Of a stretch of DNA of 33,578 nt, positions 6,051 through 15,979 are shown piece by piece; position 1 is the stretch's first letter, and every line of letters begins with the position of its first letter. Source of the DNA: JAVJSU01 sp040219275 (GTDB lineage: Bacteria > Chloroflexota > Anaerolineae > Aggregatilineales > Phototrophicaceae); assembly GCA_040219275.1 (NCBI GenBank), contig JAVJSU010000067.1, positions 1 to 33,578 on the forward strand, written 5' to 3'. The notes below the pieces were generated by a model. It was given only the letters and a program-made list of their open reading frames with translations. It had not been told where the DNA came from and ran no database searches. Position numbers and translations under genes: made by a program.

Positions 6051-8441
6051 CTAACCTTCATACGAAAGGACTTCGCGCAGGGTCAATTGTGAAGCTCTGC
6101 GGGCAGGCAAATAGCTGGAAATAAACGCCAGAAACAGCGCCAATACCAGCCACAAAATCGCACCCGTCACATCGAAGCTATAGGCAAGCGGGGCGTTACT
6201 GAACGCATTCCCCACGCCATCGCTCAAGGCACGGCTGATCGGCAATGCCAGCAATGATCCCAGCACCCAGCCGATAATACCGACGAAGACCGCCTCGGCG
6301 ACGAAGATGCCCAACACCTGAAAGTCACTCGCACCGACAGAACGCATCACACCGATTTCACGCATCCGTTCAAGCACGTTGATGCTGGTCGTTCCGGCGA
6401 TGCCCAACCCGCCGACAATCGCCAGCAACCCCGCCAGTACCAGCAGAGAATAAACCAGCGTGTTAAAGCGCAGATCAAAACTGGTTTCTAGCGCGGCGCG
6501 GGTTTGTGTGCCATCAATCAGGAAGTTGTTCTCTGCGAAGGCGGTGCTGAGTTGCTCAACAATCGCGTTCTGGGCATCGGCACTATTTTCGCTGGTCGTC
6601 ATGCGGAGCAAACGGGACTGCCCGCCTTCGCCGATGATCTCAGATAGCGCATCGTAGGTCGTCCACGCGTCATTTTCGAAGGAGAAGATCGCCTGTGCAA
6701 TGCCGACAATCGTCCATGTGGTTTCCTGCCCGCGCAGAATCAGCGTGATGTCATCGCCGACGCTGAGATCAGGATATGCCGCGATGATATTGTTATTGAC
6801 CACCACCCCATTCGTATCACCTTCTTCTAGCCAGCGCCCCGCTTCGATCAACGGCAGGATAGTCTCACTGGTCGGTGGCAACCCGCGCAGATTCACGCCC
6901 GCGCTTTCCTGTGTGTCGGTTTGCGGAGTGCGCCCCGTGGCGGTTGCCCACGCCTCTACGCGTTCCACGCCGTCGATATTTTCCGCCAGCGCCACCATCT
7001 CATCAGCGGGATAGGCTTCTGATAGCGACACAGACACGCCGTAATTGTCATATCCGAGCGCATCATCCAGCGTATTAAAGAGTGAATTTCGCACCGTGAA
7101 GACCGTCGCAAAAATCGCGCCCGCTAAGGTCAACGTCAGTAGAGTCAGCACCAACCGCCCTTTTTGACGGAACGTATTGCGGAACGACAGCAGTACCGGA
7201 CGCGGCAAGCCTTGAAAACGGGTGATGATACGGTCAAAGATGCCGTTGTTATTGCTATCAATCCCGCGTGAATCCAGCGCCTCACGGACGTTGGTACGCG
7301 TTCCGGCAATTACGGGAATAAGCGCCGCAGTAATCGGTACAACCAGCCCGATAAAAATTTGCACGGCGAAGACCCACAACGGAATACTGAAATTGGTGAT
7401 TTTGTAATTGCTCAGTTCGCCCACAATACTGGCTAATCCACGCGCACCGAAGAACGATAACGGCACGCCAATCAGCAAAGCAATCACACCAAAAATACCG
7501 ATCAATCCGAGATACATACGGATGATTTGTCCGGTGCGTGCTCCGATGGCTTTCATGATGCCAATTTGTTTGGTCTGCTGGGCGAGCACGGCGGAAATGA
7601 TATTGACGATCAGGAATCCACTGAGGATAAACGTCAGTGAGCCGATCACACCGAGCACCAATAAGAGCGCCAGAATAAAGACAAAACTCGGCGGTTCTGC
7701 CGGGTCTTGTGGCACAACCGTGAAGACAATCGTCCCCTGACTTTCCAGCAGATCACGCACGGTGTTACTAACCTGCGCCACATAATCCGCGTCGTCCGCA
7801 TTTTCACTGACGCGGAATTGGAGGTTGTTGTAGCCAGTTTCTCCGGTGATGGCTTCCATCGTCGCCATGCTGACGTAACCATACCCCGTGCCGAGCACAC
7901 TTGCGGCTGGTTGACTCAGATCATAGACGATCCCCGTGACGGGCAAGGTGACCGTTTCGCCGGTGGGCAATTCGATGGTTAAATCCTGCCCTTCCGCTGT
8001 GTTCAGGAAACCGTCCGCGCTCCGTTCGACCAGTACGGTATCATCCGCGGGTGGATATGCGCCGCTTTCGCCGTTGATGGTATTCAGCGTCATATTTTCA
8101 TAATCAGGCACGGCGAACAGGCGCAAATCCACATACTCACCGGGATTTGATTCTACGCGGGCATCGTAACTGCGGCGTACCTGCACCGCGTCAATTTCTG
8201 GCAATGCGGCGACCTGCTCAATCACAGACTCATCAAAGACCGTCGTCACCAGCACCGCACTCGCAGGGTCAACCGCCTGCCATAAGGTCTTGCTCTCACG
8301 GTTTAATATGGCGGATGTTCCGGCAATCGACCCGACGGCGAAAATGCCAACGACAATCGACATTACGACCAGCGCGGTGCGTGCTTTGCTGGTGGTTAAA
8401 TCCGCCCAAATTTTGCGCCAACGTGGACTCAACTTAAGCAT
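6051..8441 (-). CDS. MacB/FtsX-like ABC exporter permease with two FtsX modules
   Basis: This is a 796-residue inner-membrane protein. TM1 is at about 22-42, followed by a large extracytoplasmic domain (about 45-250, MacB_PCD type) and the first FtsX module (255-390; coupling helix with QTKQIGIMKAIGAR at 289-302). A new TM is at 429-451, with a second extracytoplasmic domain and a second FtsX module at the C-terminus (RMREIGVMRSVGAS). A linker at 395-403, DSNNNGIFD, looks like a short calcium-loop motif. Proteins of this class couple ATP hydrolysis to lipid, lipoprotein or antibiotic-peptide handling; the substrate here is unknown. I chose the ATG at 8441 because GGAG precedes it and it overlaps the ATPase stop by 8 bases, the normal coupling for such pairs. 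An upstream in-frame start at 8507 lies inside the ATPase gene and is less likely. Confidence 0.88.
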   Translation of the reverse strand: MLKLSPRWRKIWADLTTSKARTALVVMSIVVGIFAVGSIAGTSAILNRESKTLWQAVDPASAVLVTTVFDESVIEQVAALPEIDAVQVRRSYDARVESNPGEYVDLRLFAVPDYENMTLNTINGESGAYPPADDTVLVERSADGFLNTAEGQDLTIELPTGETVTLPVTGIVYDLSQPAASVLGTGYGYVSMATMEAITGETGYNNLQFRVSENADDADYVAQVSNTVRDLLESQGTIVFTVVPQDPAEPPSFVFILALLLVLGVIGSLTFILSGFLIVNIISAVLAQQTKQIGIMKAIGARTGQIIRMYLGLIGIFGVIALLIGVPLSFFGARGLASIVGELSNYKITNFSIPLWVFAVQIFIGLVVPITAALIPVIAGTRTNVREALDSRGIDSNNNGIFDRIITRFQGLPRPVLLSFRNTFRQKGRLVLTLLTLTLAGAIFATVFTVRNSLFNTLDDALGYDNYGVSVSLSEAYPADEMVALAENIDGVERVEAWATATGRTPQTDTQESAGVNLRGLPPTSETILPLIEAGRWLEEGDTNGVVVNNNIIAAYPDLSVGDDITLILRGQETTWTIVGIAQAIFSFENDAWTTYDALSEIIGEGGQSRLLRMTTSENSADAQNAIVEQLSTAFAENNFLIDGTQTRAALETSFDLRFNTLVYSLLVLAGLLAIVGGLGIAGTTSINVLERMREIGVMRSVGASDFQVLGIFVAEAVFVGIIGWVLGSLLALPISRALSDGVGNAFSNAPLAYSFDVTGAILWLVLALFLAFISSYLPARRASQLTLREVLSYEG

Positions 8442-9168
8442 TGGCGGTCTCCATTGCAGTGCGTGTTTTGTCGGATTGTTGATCTGCTTCGATACTACCA
8501 TCGGCAACGGTGACGGCGCGTGTCACACGGCTAGCGAGGTCATTATCATGCGTCACCATCACGATGGTCTTGCCCTGTGCGACGAAGTTCTCGAACACTT
8601 CAAATACTGAATCGGCAGTTTTTGAATCCAGATTGCCCGTCGGTTCGTCCGCCAGCAAAAGGGGTGGATCATTTGCCAGCGAACGGGCAATCGCCACGCG
8701 TTGTTGCTGACCGCCGGAAAGTGTGGACGGGATTTTATACGCCTGATCCTTTAATCCGACCTGCTCAAGCAGATGCAAAGCACGTTCCGGGCGTTCTTTG
8801 GCGCTATACATATTGCAGAAATCCATCGGCAACATGATGTTTTCAATCGCTGTAAGGGTGGGCAATAGTTGGAAAAACTGGAAGATCACGCCGAGGTTAC
8901 GCCCGCGCCATTCCGCCAATTTGCCTTCCTTCATCGTCTGGATCGCGGTGCCGTCAATCACCACTTCGCCCTGCGTCGGGCGGTCAATCCCCGTAATCAT
9001 ATTGATGAGGGTCGTCTTACCACTGCCGGATTTACCGATCATGGCGACGAATTCCCCGCGATTGACGGTCAGATCAATGCCTTTCAGCGCGGTAAAATCG
9101 CCCGCCGCTGTCTTATAGACTTTCTGTACATTGCGGAGGTCAATCAATGCCCCGTTGTTATCTGCCAT
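8434..9168 (-). CDS. ABC transporter ATP-binding protein (MacB/LolD type)
   Basis: The protein has 244 residues. It shows Walker A GKSGSGKT (45-52), the Q-loop Q97 in FQFFQ, the signature LSGGQQQRVAIARSLA (150-165), Walker B LLLADE with catalytic E175, D-loop residues after GNLDS, and the switch H207 in VTHD. The length and the segment LPTLTAIENIMLP are typical of the LolD/MacB/YknY group that drives FtsX-type permeases. It is the first gene of a two-gene operon and overlaps the permease start by 8 bases. The ATG at 9168 is preceded by AAGGGG. Longer in-frame starts exist up to 9285, but that extension (MRICIISPPDSTNF...) crosses the promoter and does not resemble the family. Confidence 0.93.
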   Translation of the reverse strand: MADNNGALIDLRNVQKVYKTAAGDFTALKGIDLTVNRGEFVAMIGKSGSGKTTLINMITGIDRPTQGEVVIDGTAIQTMKEGKLAEWRGRNLGVIFQFFQLLPTLTAIENIMLPMDFCNMYSAKERPERALHLLEQVGLKDQAYKIPSTLSGGQQQRVAIARSLANDPPLLLADEPTGNLDSKTADSVFEVFENFVAQGKTIVMVTHDNDLASRVTRAVTVADGSIEADQQSDKTRTAMETANA

Positions 9169-9268
9169 AATTAAAAAACCCCTTGGTTGCATTTCATGAA
9201 TAGATGATGGAATTTTTATCATGGCTGGATAAGTGAATGGTGAAAAATTCGTTGAATCTGGCGGAGAT

Positions 9269-9308
9269 ATTATACAGATTCTCATATTTTACCTATTGGT
9301 AAGTAGGT
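9269..9308 (-). promoter_or_regulatory. Promoter with overlapping palindrome before the ABC exporter operon
   Basis: The minus strand carries a perfect TATAAT at 9269-9274, about 100 bases before the ATPase ATG. No TTGACA-like box lies at the normal distance. That place is instead covered by the palindrome TACC-N4-GGTA (9290-9301), itself nested in ACCTA-N8-TAGGT (9291-9308). A second TATAAT occurs at 9342-9347. A weak -35 under a palindrome suggests control by a dimeric regulator; this is inference. Confidence 0.5.
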
Positions 9309-9366
9309 GAAGAAATTCGACAGGCATTTAGCGCCTGAACGATTATAGGGAGGCTATCTTCACTGA

Positions 9367-10236
9367 TTATGAAAAACGGTCAGCGAGGGCGTGTAGCTCA
9401 CTATAAGGGGAGGCATAGATACGGGGTAACACATAGGTTTGGCGCAACGAATCGGATGCCATTGTGAGCGCCTCCGCACAGCGGTCTTTCGCCGTGTCCA
9501 TAGCGCCCTGTTTGGCGGCTAAAAGTGCGCGGGAAAGCACAATCAAGGGATCATCAGGGAGGATTGACTGCGCGATGGCGAAATCCTCGTCTGCCTTCGT
9601 CTCATCGCCGGATTGTTCGTAAATATCGCCACGCACGGCACGCAACCGCGCATAAACCGCCATAATCGTCAGCGCAATCGCTTCATCCATCGCATCATTT
9701 TTCAGGATACCAGCGGGGGTGCGTGCATCCAGCGCATAAAGCGTATCCAGCATATCTATGGCGGCGCTATAGTGGGTCACGGCATCTTCTAGCGCGTGGT
9801 CGTCGCGTGCCAGATCACCCGCCCATTGTGACCAGCGCCAATTTTTCTGCAAAGTCGCCACCAATGCCCGCGCCTCTTTGATTTTTCCCTGCATTCGAAG
9901 CAGATACAAACAACGTTCGGTCAGACGGTCATCCTCAGGAAAGCGATCATGTGCAGTCAGCACGACTTCCAACGCGCCGACATCATCGCCTAATTTCTGG
10001 TGAATCGTAGAGCGCAAAATCGCGTCCTGCGGTGTGGATGTTGCCAGTGCATCAAGATCACCCAATGCTTGCTGTAGCGCATCGGTTTGGGGTTGACGGC
10101 TGAGGATAGATGCCCGTAAGCGACGCGATGGATCGTCAGGTGTGGCGGCGATATGCTGATTAAGCGCCTCAATCGCCTCATCAAGCTCACCTGCTTGCAG
10201 ATAGGCTTCCGCCAGTTGAAGGGCAGAATACGGCAT
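9367..10236 (-). CDS. Tetratricopeptide-repeat protein coupled to the histidine kinase
   Basis: This 289-residue, all-helical protein has TPR-type spacing: ALQLAEAYLQAGELDEAIEALNQHIAATPDD at the start (about 4-34), a helix pair around 62-100 with QKLGDDVGALEVV, and another around 205-255 with IYEQSGDETKADEDFAIAQ. No signal peptide or membrane helix is seen, so it should be cytoplasmic. Such repeats act as protein-binding scaffolds; the partner cannot be read from the sequence. Its ATG overlaps the kinase TGA by one base (TGATG), so translation is probably coupled and the product probably works with, or is regulated with, the kinase. A weak hairpin (CAGGC/GCCTG, 9321-9337) lies after the stop. 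Confidence 0.8.
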   Translation of the reverse strand: MPYSALQLAEAYLQAGELDEAIEALNQHIAATPDDPSRRLRASILSRQPQTDALQQALGDLDALATSTPQDAILRSTIHQKLGDDVGALEVVLTAHDRFPEDDRLTERCLYLLRMQGKIKEARALVATLQKNWRWSQWAGDLARDDHALEDAVTHYSAAIDMLDTLYALDARTPAGILKNDAMDEAIALTIMAVYARLRAVRGDIYEQSGDETKADEDFAIAQSILPDDPLIVLSRALLAAKQGAMDTAKDRCAEALTMASDSLRQTYVLPRIYASPYSELHALADRFS

Positions 10237-13200
10237 CAGGTCGAGGTCTCGCTTTCGCCGTCAGACTCAGCAAGGTCAAGCACAATAATGAAACACGCCC
10301 CCTCGCCCATGTTGCTTTCTACGCTAATCGTCCCCCCGTGTTGATCGATGATTTCCTTACTGATGCTCAAGCCCAGACCCGCGCCTTTATATTCGTGATT
10401 TTCTTTGCCACGAATAAACGGTTTAAAGATATTGGGCAACAAGTCCTCCGTGATGCCCTCGCCGTCATCCTGAATGGTAATTTCTAGCCTGTTTTCGGGC
10501 GTGCGGCTTACTTTAAGGAGGATGTTTCCGTCGTTAGGCGTATAGTTGATGGCATTAATCAACAGATTAGTCAGCACCTGTTCAATGCGTGAAATATCCA
10601 CTTTGATGTAAAGCGGTTCTTCAGGAAGATTTTGTGTGATGGTGATTGATTTTTTGTCGGCTTCTGGCTGTTGAATATGAATCAGATTGGCAATCAATGA
10701 CTGAATGGCAACCGTACTATAATCCAGCCGGATCATGTTATTTTCAAAGCGCGAAATATCCAGCAAATCATTCACGAGTTTGTGCATCCGGCTGGTAACT
10801 TGTCGCATCACATCGAGATGTTCTTCCATCCGGTCTTGCTGGCGATTAATCAGGTAAAGGCGGGTCTTCAAATTGGTAATCGGTGTACGCAATTCATGGG
10901 ATGCGTTGGCGATGAAATGGGCTTTCTGCGCTTCGAGCCGTTTTTCCTGACTAATATCGCGCATGACGACCACATGCCCGACGATGTCATCACCTTCCCC
11001 ATGCACCACGCTGAAAATGACGCTGGCATCAAAACGGCGGTTACCCTTCGTCCGCATCTGAAGTTCCGTATGATAAGTTCCCTGTCCGCTAACCTCGCTC
11101 ATCAGGCTTTGGAGCACCGCACGCCGTTCCGATTCTCTCAGATCAAGGCTGAGCATCGCACCGGATGCAGATTGCCATTCTTGCTCGGTATAGCCGGTTA
11201 ATTTAACAAGCGATTCGTTAACATAACGGACATCATTCGAGATGTCATAATAGATCACACCTTCCGTCATCCCATTGAGAATCGTTCGCAATTGACTGCG
11301 CTCATTTTCTAGCTCAACGGTACGTTCCGCCACCATTTGTTCCAGCACGTTCGCCTGATTCCGCACATCAGCAAACAAACGGGCATTACTAATGGCGATG
11401 CCTGCCTGATTGGTAAACGCGATCAACCTATCGGTATCGGTCACGCTAAAGCGGTAGGCTTGTGTGCTGGCAAAACTGACAAAGCCGATGATCTTGCCAC
11501 TGCTATTGATGGGCGCACAAATGTAGGATTTAACGGGTTTTTCATTAGAGGCAATCGGAAGCCACGGTTGCGGATTATCGGTGTTTCGCACCGTTAAACT
11601 TTCGCCGGTGCGGACAATCGTCTGTAACATCGGCATTTTCGATAGATGAAACACCGTATTTTCGGAAAGCGTCTGGAAGCGCCCTGTGTCTTCCGTATAT
11701 TCGCGTGAGCGGATCACCCTCACGTAATCATCGCCTTCAATCAACAGAATGTTTGCCATATCGTGCATCGGCATGACCGTCGCGGCATAGCTCAAAATAC
11801 GATCCAGCACGTCATTCAATTCAAGCGAACTACTCAGCGCGGCGGAGGTATCGCTCAGGGCTTCTGCGAGCAAGCGTTGGGAGCGTTCTTCAGCATTCAC
11901 GCGCATCAATTCACGGGTACGTTCCGCCACGCGTGATTCTAACATTTCGTTGGTCTGGCGCAACGCCATCTCTGCCTGTTTTAGCTCGGTCACGTCCGTA
12001 CAAATGCCGACCACATTCCAGCGCCCCTCGGTCAATGGGGTGATTTGTGTCTCTTCTGCTAACCAGCGAATTTCACCATCCGCCCGCAAACAGCGGAATT
12101 CATGCCGGTATCCACTTTTACCGTCTAAGATGACGCTGGCACTATATCTACGAACAACCGCATAATCCTCTCGTAAGATGCTTTTTTGCCACGCGCTGAC
12201 ATAATCGTCCCCGGATTCCATAGGCACGGGTAAAAATTGTTGGGCGGCTTCTTCGCTAGAAACAAACATCTGCCAGTTCAGGTTTTGTTGATCCTTGCCA
12301 CCCTCTATCTTAGTAACGATGGCATACCACAGCAGACATTGTGCGCCCTTCACCACATGCTGTAGCCGTTGTTCTGCCCCCTGTAACTCATCCACCAATT
12401 GTTGAAGTTGATCCTGCGCCTGCTTGACCTCGGTGACATTACGATTGATGCCGATTAATCCGGTCACCTCATTATTCTGATCTTTAAGCGGGATCTTCGT
12501 AATTAACAGCCAATCATTGCTGATATGATCCCGGTGGAGCATATTGATGCTCGCCTCGCCCGTTTCCATGAGATTTTGCTCAATTTCATAGGCAGGGCGG
12601 GCAATATAATCTGGATCAAGGTCAAAATCCGTCTTTCCGATGACTTCGTTTTCGCGTCGATCTGTTACTGCACGATTCACGAGCAAAAAACGGCTCTCAC
12701 GATCTTTGATATAGATGCGATCCGGCAAATTATCAATCAGGGTACGAAGCATGGTTCGTTCTTTTTCGAGCGCCTCGTTCGCCTCACGCATATCGGTCAC
12801 ATCCCGATTCACACCGATCACACCGATGATGTGACCATCCTGATCGTATAAGGGCACTTTATTGATAATGAGCCAGCGAGAATGCGTATAAGAGAGGTGA
12901 GTTACGTTCAAACTTGGCTCACCAGTCTCCATTAACTTTTGTTCTTGCTCATAAACGGCTGACGATAGGTTTTCCGGCAAAAAGTCACTGTCACGTTTTC
13001 CGAGAATTTCATCTTCAGTTGTCACGCTAAAGTTATCCAGCACGGCGCGATTTGCCAACAAAAAGCGACTTTCCGTATCTTTTACATAGACATGATCGGG
13101 GATGTTATCGACTAAGGTTCTAAGAAGCGCCCGTTCTTTTTCCAGTGCGCGGCGGGTTTCATGGGTATCGGTGATGTCACGATTAATGCCAATCATGCCG

Positions 13201-15335
13201 ATAATCGCACCATCTTCATCACGCAGGGGTACTTTCGTTGCCAGTTGAATGTGTGCTTTGCCATCGGTGAGGATAATCTCAATCTCATCATTAAAAACTG
13301 CCTCACCCGTTTCTATCACACGCTTTTCAACTTCATCTCGTTTTGACGCACGATCTAGCGTCATATAGCGATCATTGGCTGTACCGATCAGATCAGTACC
13401 CTCTGGCAAATAGGTTTTTAGACGCTCTTGCAAGGGCTTATTGACCAGTACAAAACGCCCCTCAACATCTTTTACGTAAACATCGTCTGGAATGTTATCA
13501 ATCACCGTTCTTAACAGCGTGCGTTCTTGTGCGAGTTGACGATCCGCCTGCCGAATTTCCGTGACATCCCGATTAATGCCCACCAATCCGCGCACCTTGC
13601 CGTTACTATCATGCAGGAGCATCTTGCTAATCAACAACACCCGCTCCTGTGGTGTTCCCGCATCAACAATAACCTCCTGATTGATAATCGGCGTACCACT
13701 CTCAAACATAGCGCGTTCTTCTGCTTGATGCTGACTGGCGACCTCGTCTTCTGCGAACTCAAAATCAGTCGCGCCAAGCAACTTTGTTCCGGGTATACGC
13801 GCCTTCATATGTTGTCGAACAGACTCATTGACCAGCAAAAATCGCCCTTCAAGGTCTTTCACATAGACATCATCGGGAATGTTATCAATCACGGTGCGTA
13901 AGAGGGTGCGTTCTTCGGTAAGTTCCTCCGCTATCCGTTGATTTTCTTCAATCTGCGCTAACAGTTCATCATTGATCTTCTGGAGCGCAGAGGTACGTTC
14001 TTCAACCCTTTTTTCCATGGTTTCTGCATGGTTACGCACTTGCTCATATAAGCGTGCATTTCGTATCGCTATGCTCGCCTGATCTGCAAAGGCAACCAGA
14101 CTACTGACATACTCCTGATGCAACTTGCCGATACGGGAGTCATCCAGATTTAATAAACCAATCACCTCACTATCAAGGATAATCGGGACGCATAGATGAG
14201 AGTTTACCCATGCGGCAGACGGCACCCTGATCCATCCTCCATAAACACTCACATCGGATAACACGAACGGTTTACGGGTGGTAATCACTCTGCGAATATT
14301 TTCTTTTTCGCTGATTTTCCAACCGGGATGAATCAACTCGTCACTGAGTGGGACAAACTTTTCGTACCCGCGATGTCCGATCATACGGGTCTGGTCGCCT
14401 TCAATGAGCATGATATTGGCGGCATTGCACTGAATGAAGCGCATCACCTGTTCCAATATCCGGTCAATCACATCACTCAATTCGAGTGTGCTGTTAATCA
14501 CGGATGCATTATCACGCAATGCCTCTGCCAGTCGGCGCTGTTCGCGTTCGGCGTTTTCCATTTCCACGCGCATCCGCACATCGCGCACAAAATTTAATGT
14601 GGCGGATCTGCCGTTATAGCGTAAGGTGCGCGAACTCACCTCTACAGGGAGGCGTTCACCCGTTTTGGTGATGTAGATTTGCTGGAATATAAAACTGCCA
14701 CGGGTCGTAAGTTCATCATACACACTTGACCCGCTGAGATGTGGTGCATCCGAATCGCGCAGATCATTGAGGGTTAGTTTTTTGAATTCGTCATAACTGT
14801 AGCCGAGTAATCGTGTGGCTTTATGGTTGACATCCATAAATTGGCTCGATAGCAAATCAACCACCATAATGGCATCGTTGGCGGACATGAAAATATCACG
14901 ATAGTGGCTATCTTCATTCAAACTTTCTGTAGACTCAACCTGCCCATTCAAACCGGACTGATAGCTCGCCTGTGAAAGCAACACGCCCACCCGTCGCCGT
15001 AAGAGTTCCGGCAAAACCGGGCGAGTGACGCAATCATCCACGCCCGCTTGCAATGCACGCGAGACATTCCCGTTATCATTGGGTGTTAGCAAAATAATAT
15101 GGGGCGCATCCGGTTTCAGTTTAAGTTGCTTTATCGTGGATTCCCACGCAGGGAGCGTATCGTCCAGAATAACAACGCCACCGGCATTGTGCTTATGCTG
15201 TGCCATGAATTCATCAACCGTACTGCTGGTATTCACCCGACCCAATTCACGCAGAGCGTTTGCAAGGCGATTACGTGAATCCGTATCGGGATCAATAAGG
15301 TAGATCGACTGATGAGTTATTTTTGTATTTATCAT
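10236..15335 (-). CDS. Giant soluble hybrid histidine kinase: REC-PAS-GAF-PAS(x5)-GAF-PAS-HisKA-HATPase
   Basis: The protein has 1699 residues and no membrane helix. In order: a receiver-like domain (about 9-122); PAS (143-258); GAF (285-430); coiled coil (430-475); four tandem PAS_4-type modules starting near 478, 607, 737 and 862, each opening LLRT(V/L)(I/V)DN(I/L)PD; a further PAS (985-1118); GAF (1170-1320); PAS (1345-1465); HisKA with phosphoacceptor H1480 in NASHELRTP; and HATPase (1580-1687) with N1594, DDGEG and GAGLGLSI. The receiver keeps the acceptor D58 and acidic D15, but has R105 where the conserved lysine should be, so its switching may be altered. It probably integrates several cytoplasmic small-molecule or redox cues. 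No response regulator with an output domain is in the window. No clear Shine-Dalgarno precedes the ATG. Confidence 0.93.
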   Translation of the reverse strand: MINTKITHQSIYLIDPDTDSRNRLANALRELGRVNTSSTVDEFMAQHKHNAGGVVILDDTLPAWESTIKQLKLKPDAPHIILLTPNDNGNVSRALQAGVDDCVTRPVLPELLRRRVGVLLSQASYQSGLNGQVESTESLNEDSHYRDIFMSANDAIMVVDLLSSQFMDVNHKATRLLGYSYDEFKKLTLNDLRDSDAPHLSGSSVYDELTTRGSFIFQQIYITKTGERLPVEVSSRTLRYNGRSATLNFVRDVRMRVEMENAEREQRRLAEALRDNASVINSTLELSDVIDRILEQVMRFIQCNAANIMLIEGDQTRMIGHRGYEKFVPLSDELIHPGWKISEKENIRRVITTRKPFVLSDVSVYGGWIRVPSAAWVNSHLCVPIILDSEVIGLLNLDDSRIGKLHQEYVSSLVAFADQASIAIRNARLYEQVRNHAETMEKRVEERTSALQKINDELLAQIEENQRIAEELTEERTLLRTVIDNIPDDVYVKDLEGRFLLVNESVRQHMKARIPGTKLLGATDFEFAEDEVASQHQAEERAMFESGTPIINQEVIVDAGTPQERVLLISKMLLHDSNGKVRGLVGINRDVTEIRQADRQLAQERTLLRTVIDNIPDDVYVKDVEGRFVLVNKPLQERLKTYLPEGTDLIGTANDRYMTLDRASKRDEVEKRVIETGEAVFNDEIEIILTDGKAHIQLATKVPLRDEDGAIIGMIGINRDITDTHETRRALEKERALLRTLVDNIPDHVYVKDTESRFLLANRAVLDNFSVTTEDEILGKRDSDFLPENLSSAVYEQEQKLMETGEPSLNVTHLSYTHSRWLIINKVPLYDQDGHIIGVIGVNRDVTDMREANEALEKERTMLRTLIDNLPDRIYIKDRESRFLLVNRAVTDRRENEVIGKTDFDLDPDYIARPAYEIEQNLMETGEASINMLHRDHISNDWLLITKIPLKDQNNEVTGLIGINRNVTEVKQAQDQLQQLVDELQGAEQRLQHVVKGAQCLLWYAIVTKIEGGKDQQNLNWQMFVSSEEAAQQFLPVPMESGDDYVSAWQKSILREDYAVVRRYSASVILDGKSGYRHEFRCLRADGEIRWLAEETQITPLTEGRWNVVGICTDVTELKQAEMALRQTNEMLESRVAERTRELMRVNAEERSQRLLAEALSDTSAALSSSLELNDVLDRILSYAATVMPMHDMANILLIEGDDYVRVIRSREYTEDTGRFQTLSENTVFHLSKMPMLQTIVRTGESLTVRNTDNPQPWLPIASNEKPVKSYICAPINSSGKIIGFVSFASTQAYRFSVTDTDRLIAFTNQAGIAISNARLFADVRNQANVLEQMVAERTVELENERSQLRTILNGMTEGVIYYDISNDVRYVNESLVKLTGYTEQEWQSASGAMLSLDLRESERRAVLQSLMSEVSGQGTYHTELQMRTKGNRRFDASVIFSVVHGEGDDIVGHVVVMRDISQEKRLEAQKAHFIANASHELRTPITNLKTRLYLINRQQDRMEEHLDVMRQVTSRMHKLVNDLLDISRFENNMIRLDYSTVAIQSLIANLIHIQQPEADKKSITITQNLPEEPLYIKVDISRIEQVLTNLLINAINYTPNDGNILLKVSRTPENRLEITIQDDGEGITEDLLPNIFKPFIRGKENHEYKGAGLGLSISKEIIDQHGGTISVESNMGEGACFIIVLDLAESDGESETST

Positions 15336-15499
15336 AAAATATAGGAATCTGACTATCTTAAGTCACTCACTTTATTATCCGGTAAACGAAGTCCGCCTGC
15401 AAGCGAATAGCATTAACGCATGGTTGCAAAAACAAAACCGGTATAGTGACCCATCATAACAAACGCTCGTATACACCTAAATCAAGGAGTGTCTGCCCC

Positions 15500-15979
15500 A
15501 TGCCAATCCAATTCCCAAAACCTTACGCCCATAATCACCCGCCTGTTAAAGACGTGAATGCAATCTTTGAAGAACACATGACGTTCGGCAATCGTGCCGC
15601 GGACACGGTAGCAGGTGCGATGGGATCGTGGCGCTTTATCATCATCCAGAGCGTGATTCTGTTTGTATGGATTGTGGCGAATTCTGTCGCGTGGATCAAA
15701 GGATGGGATCCGTATCCCTTCATTTTGATGAATCTGGTGCTGTCTACACAGGCGGCATTCACCGCACCGATCATCATGATGAGCCAGGGACGGCAAGCGA
15801 TTAAAGACCGTCTCGAAGCCCACAACGACTATCTGATTAACCAGAAATCAGAGGAAGAATTGCGCGTGATTATGGAACATCTCACCGCACAGGACAAGGC
15901 ATTACAGAACCTACAGCAGACTTTAGACAACATGCAAGCCACCTTGAACACGCGAAACCAGACATCGGATAGCGTATAA
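15500..15979 (+). CDS. DUF1003 family membrane protein
   Basis: The protein has 159 residues. Two hydrophobic helices at about 45-62 (FIIIQSVILFVWIVANSVAW) and 72-95, and the segment DPYPFILMNLVLSTQAAF with PIIMMSQGRQ after it, are the hallmark of DUF1003 proteins. The C-terminal half (about 100-159) is a charged coiled coil (LRVIMEHLTAQDKALQNLQQ). Its function is unknown; family members are inner-membrane proteins. I start at the ATG at 15500 because AAGGAG lies about 10 bases upstream. A longer in-frame start at 15446 lacks a ribosome site. The stop codon directly abuts the next ATG. Confidence 0.88.
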   Translation: MPIQFPKPYAHNHPPVKDVNAIFEEHMTFGNRAADTVAGAMGSWRFIIIQSVILFVWIVANSVAWIKGWDPYPFILMNLVLSTQAAFTAPIIMMSQGRQAIKDRLEAHNDYLINQKSEEELRVIMEHLTAQDKALQNLQQTLDNMQATLNTRNQTSDSV

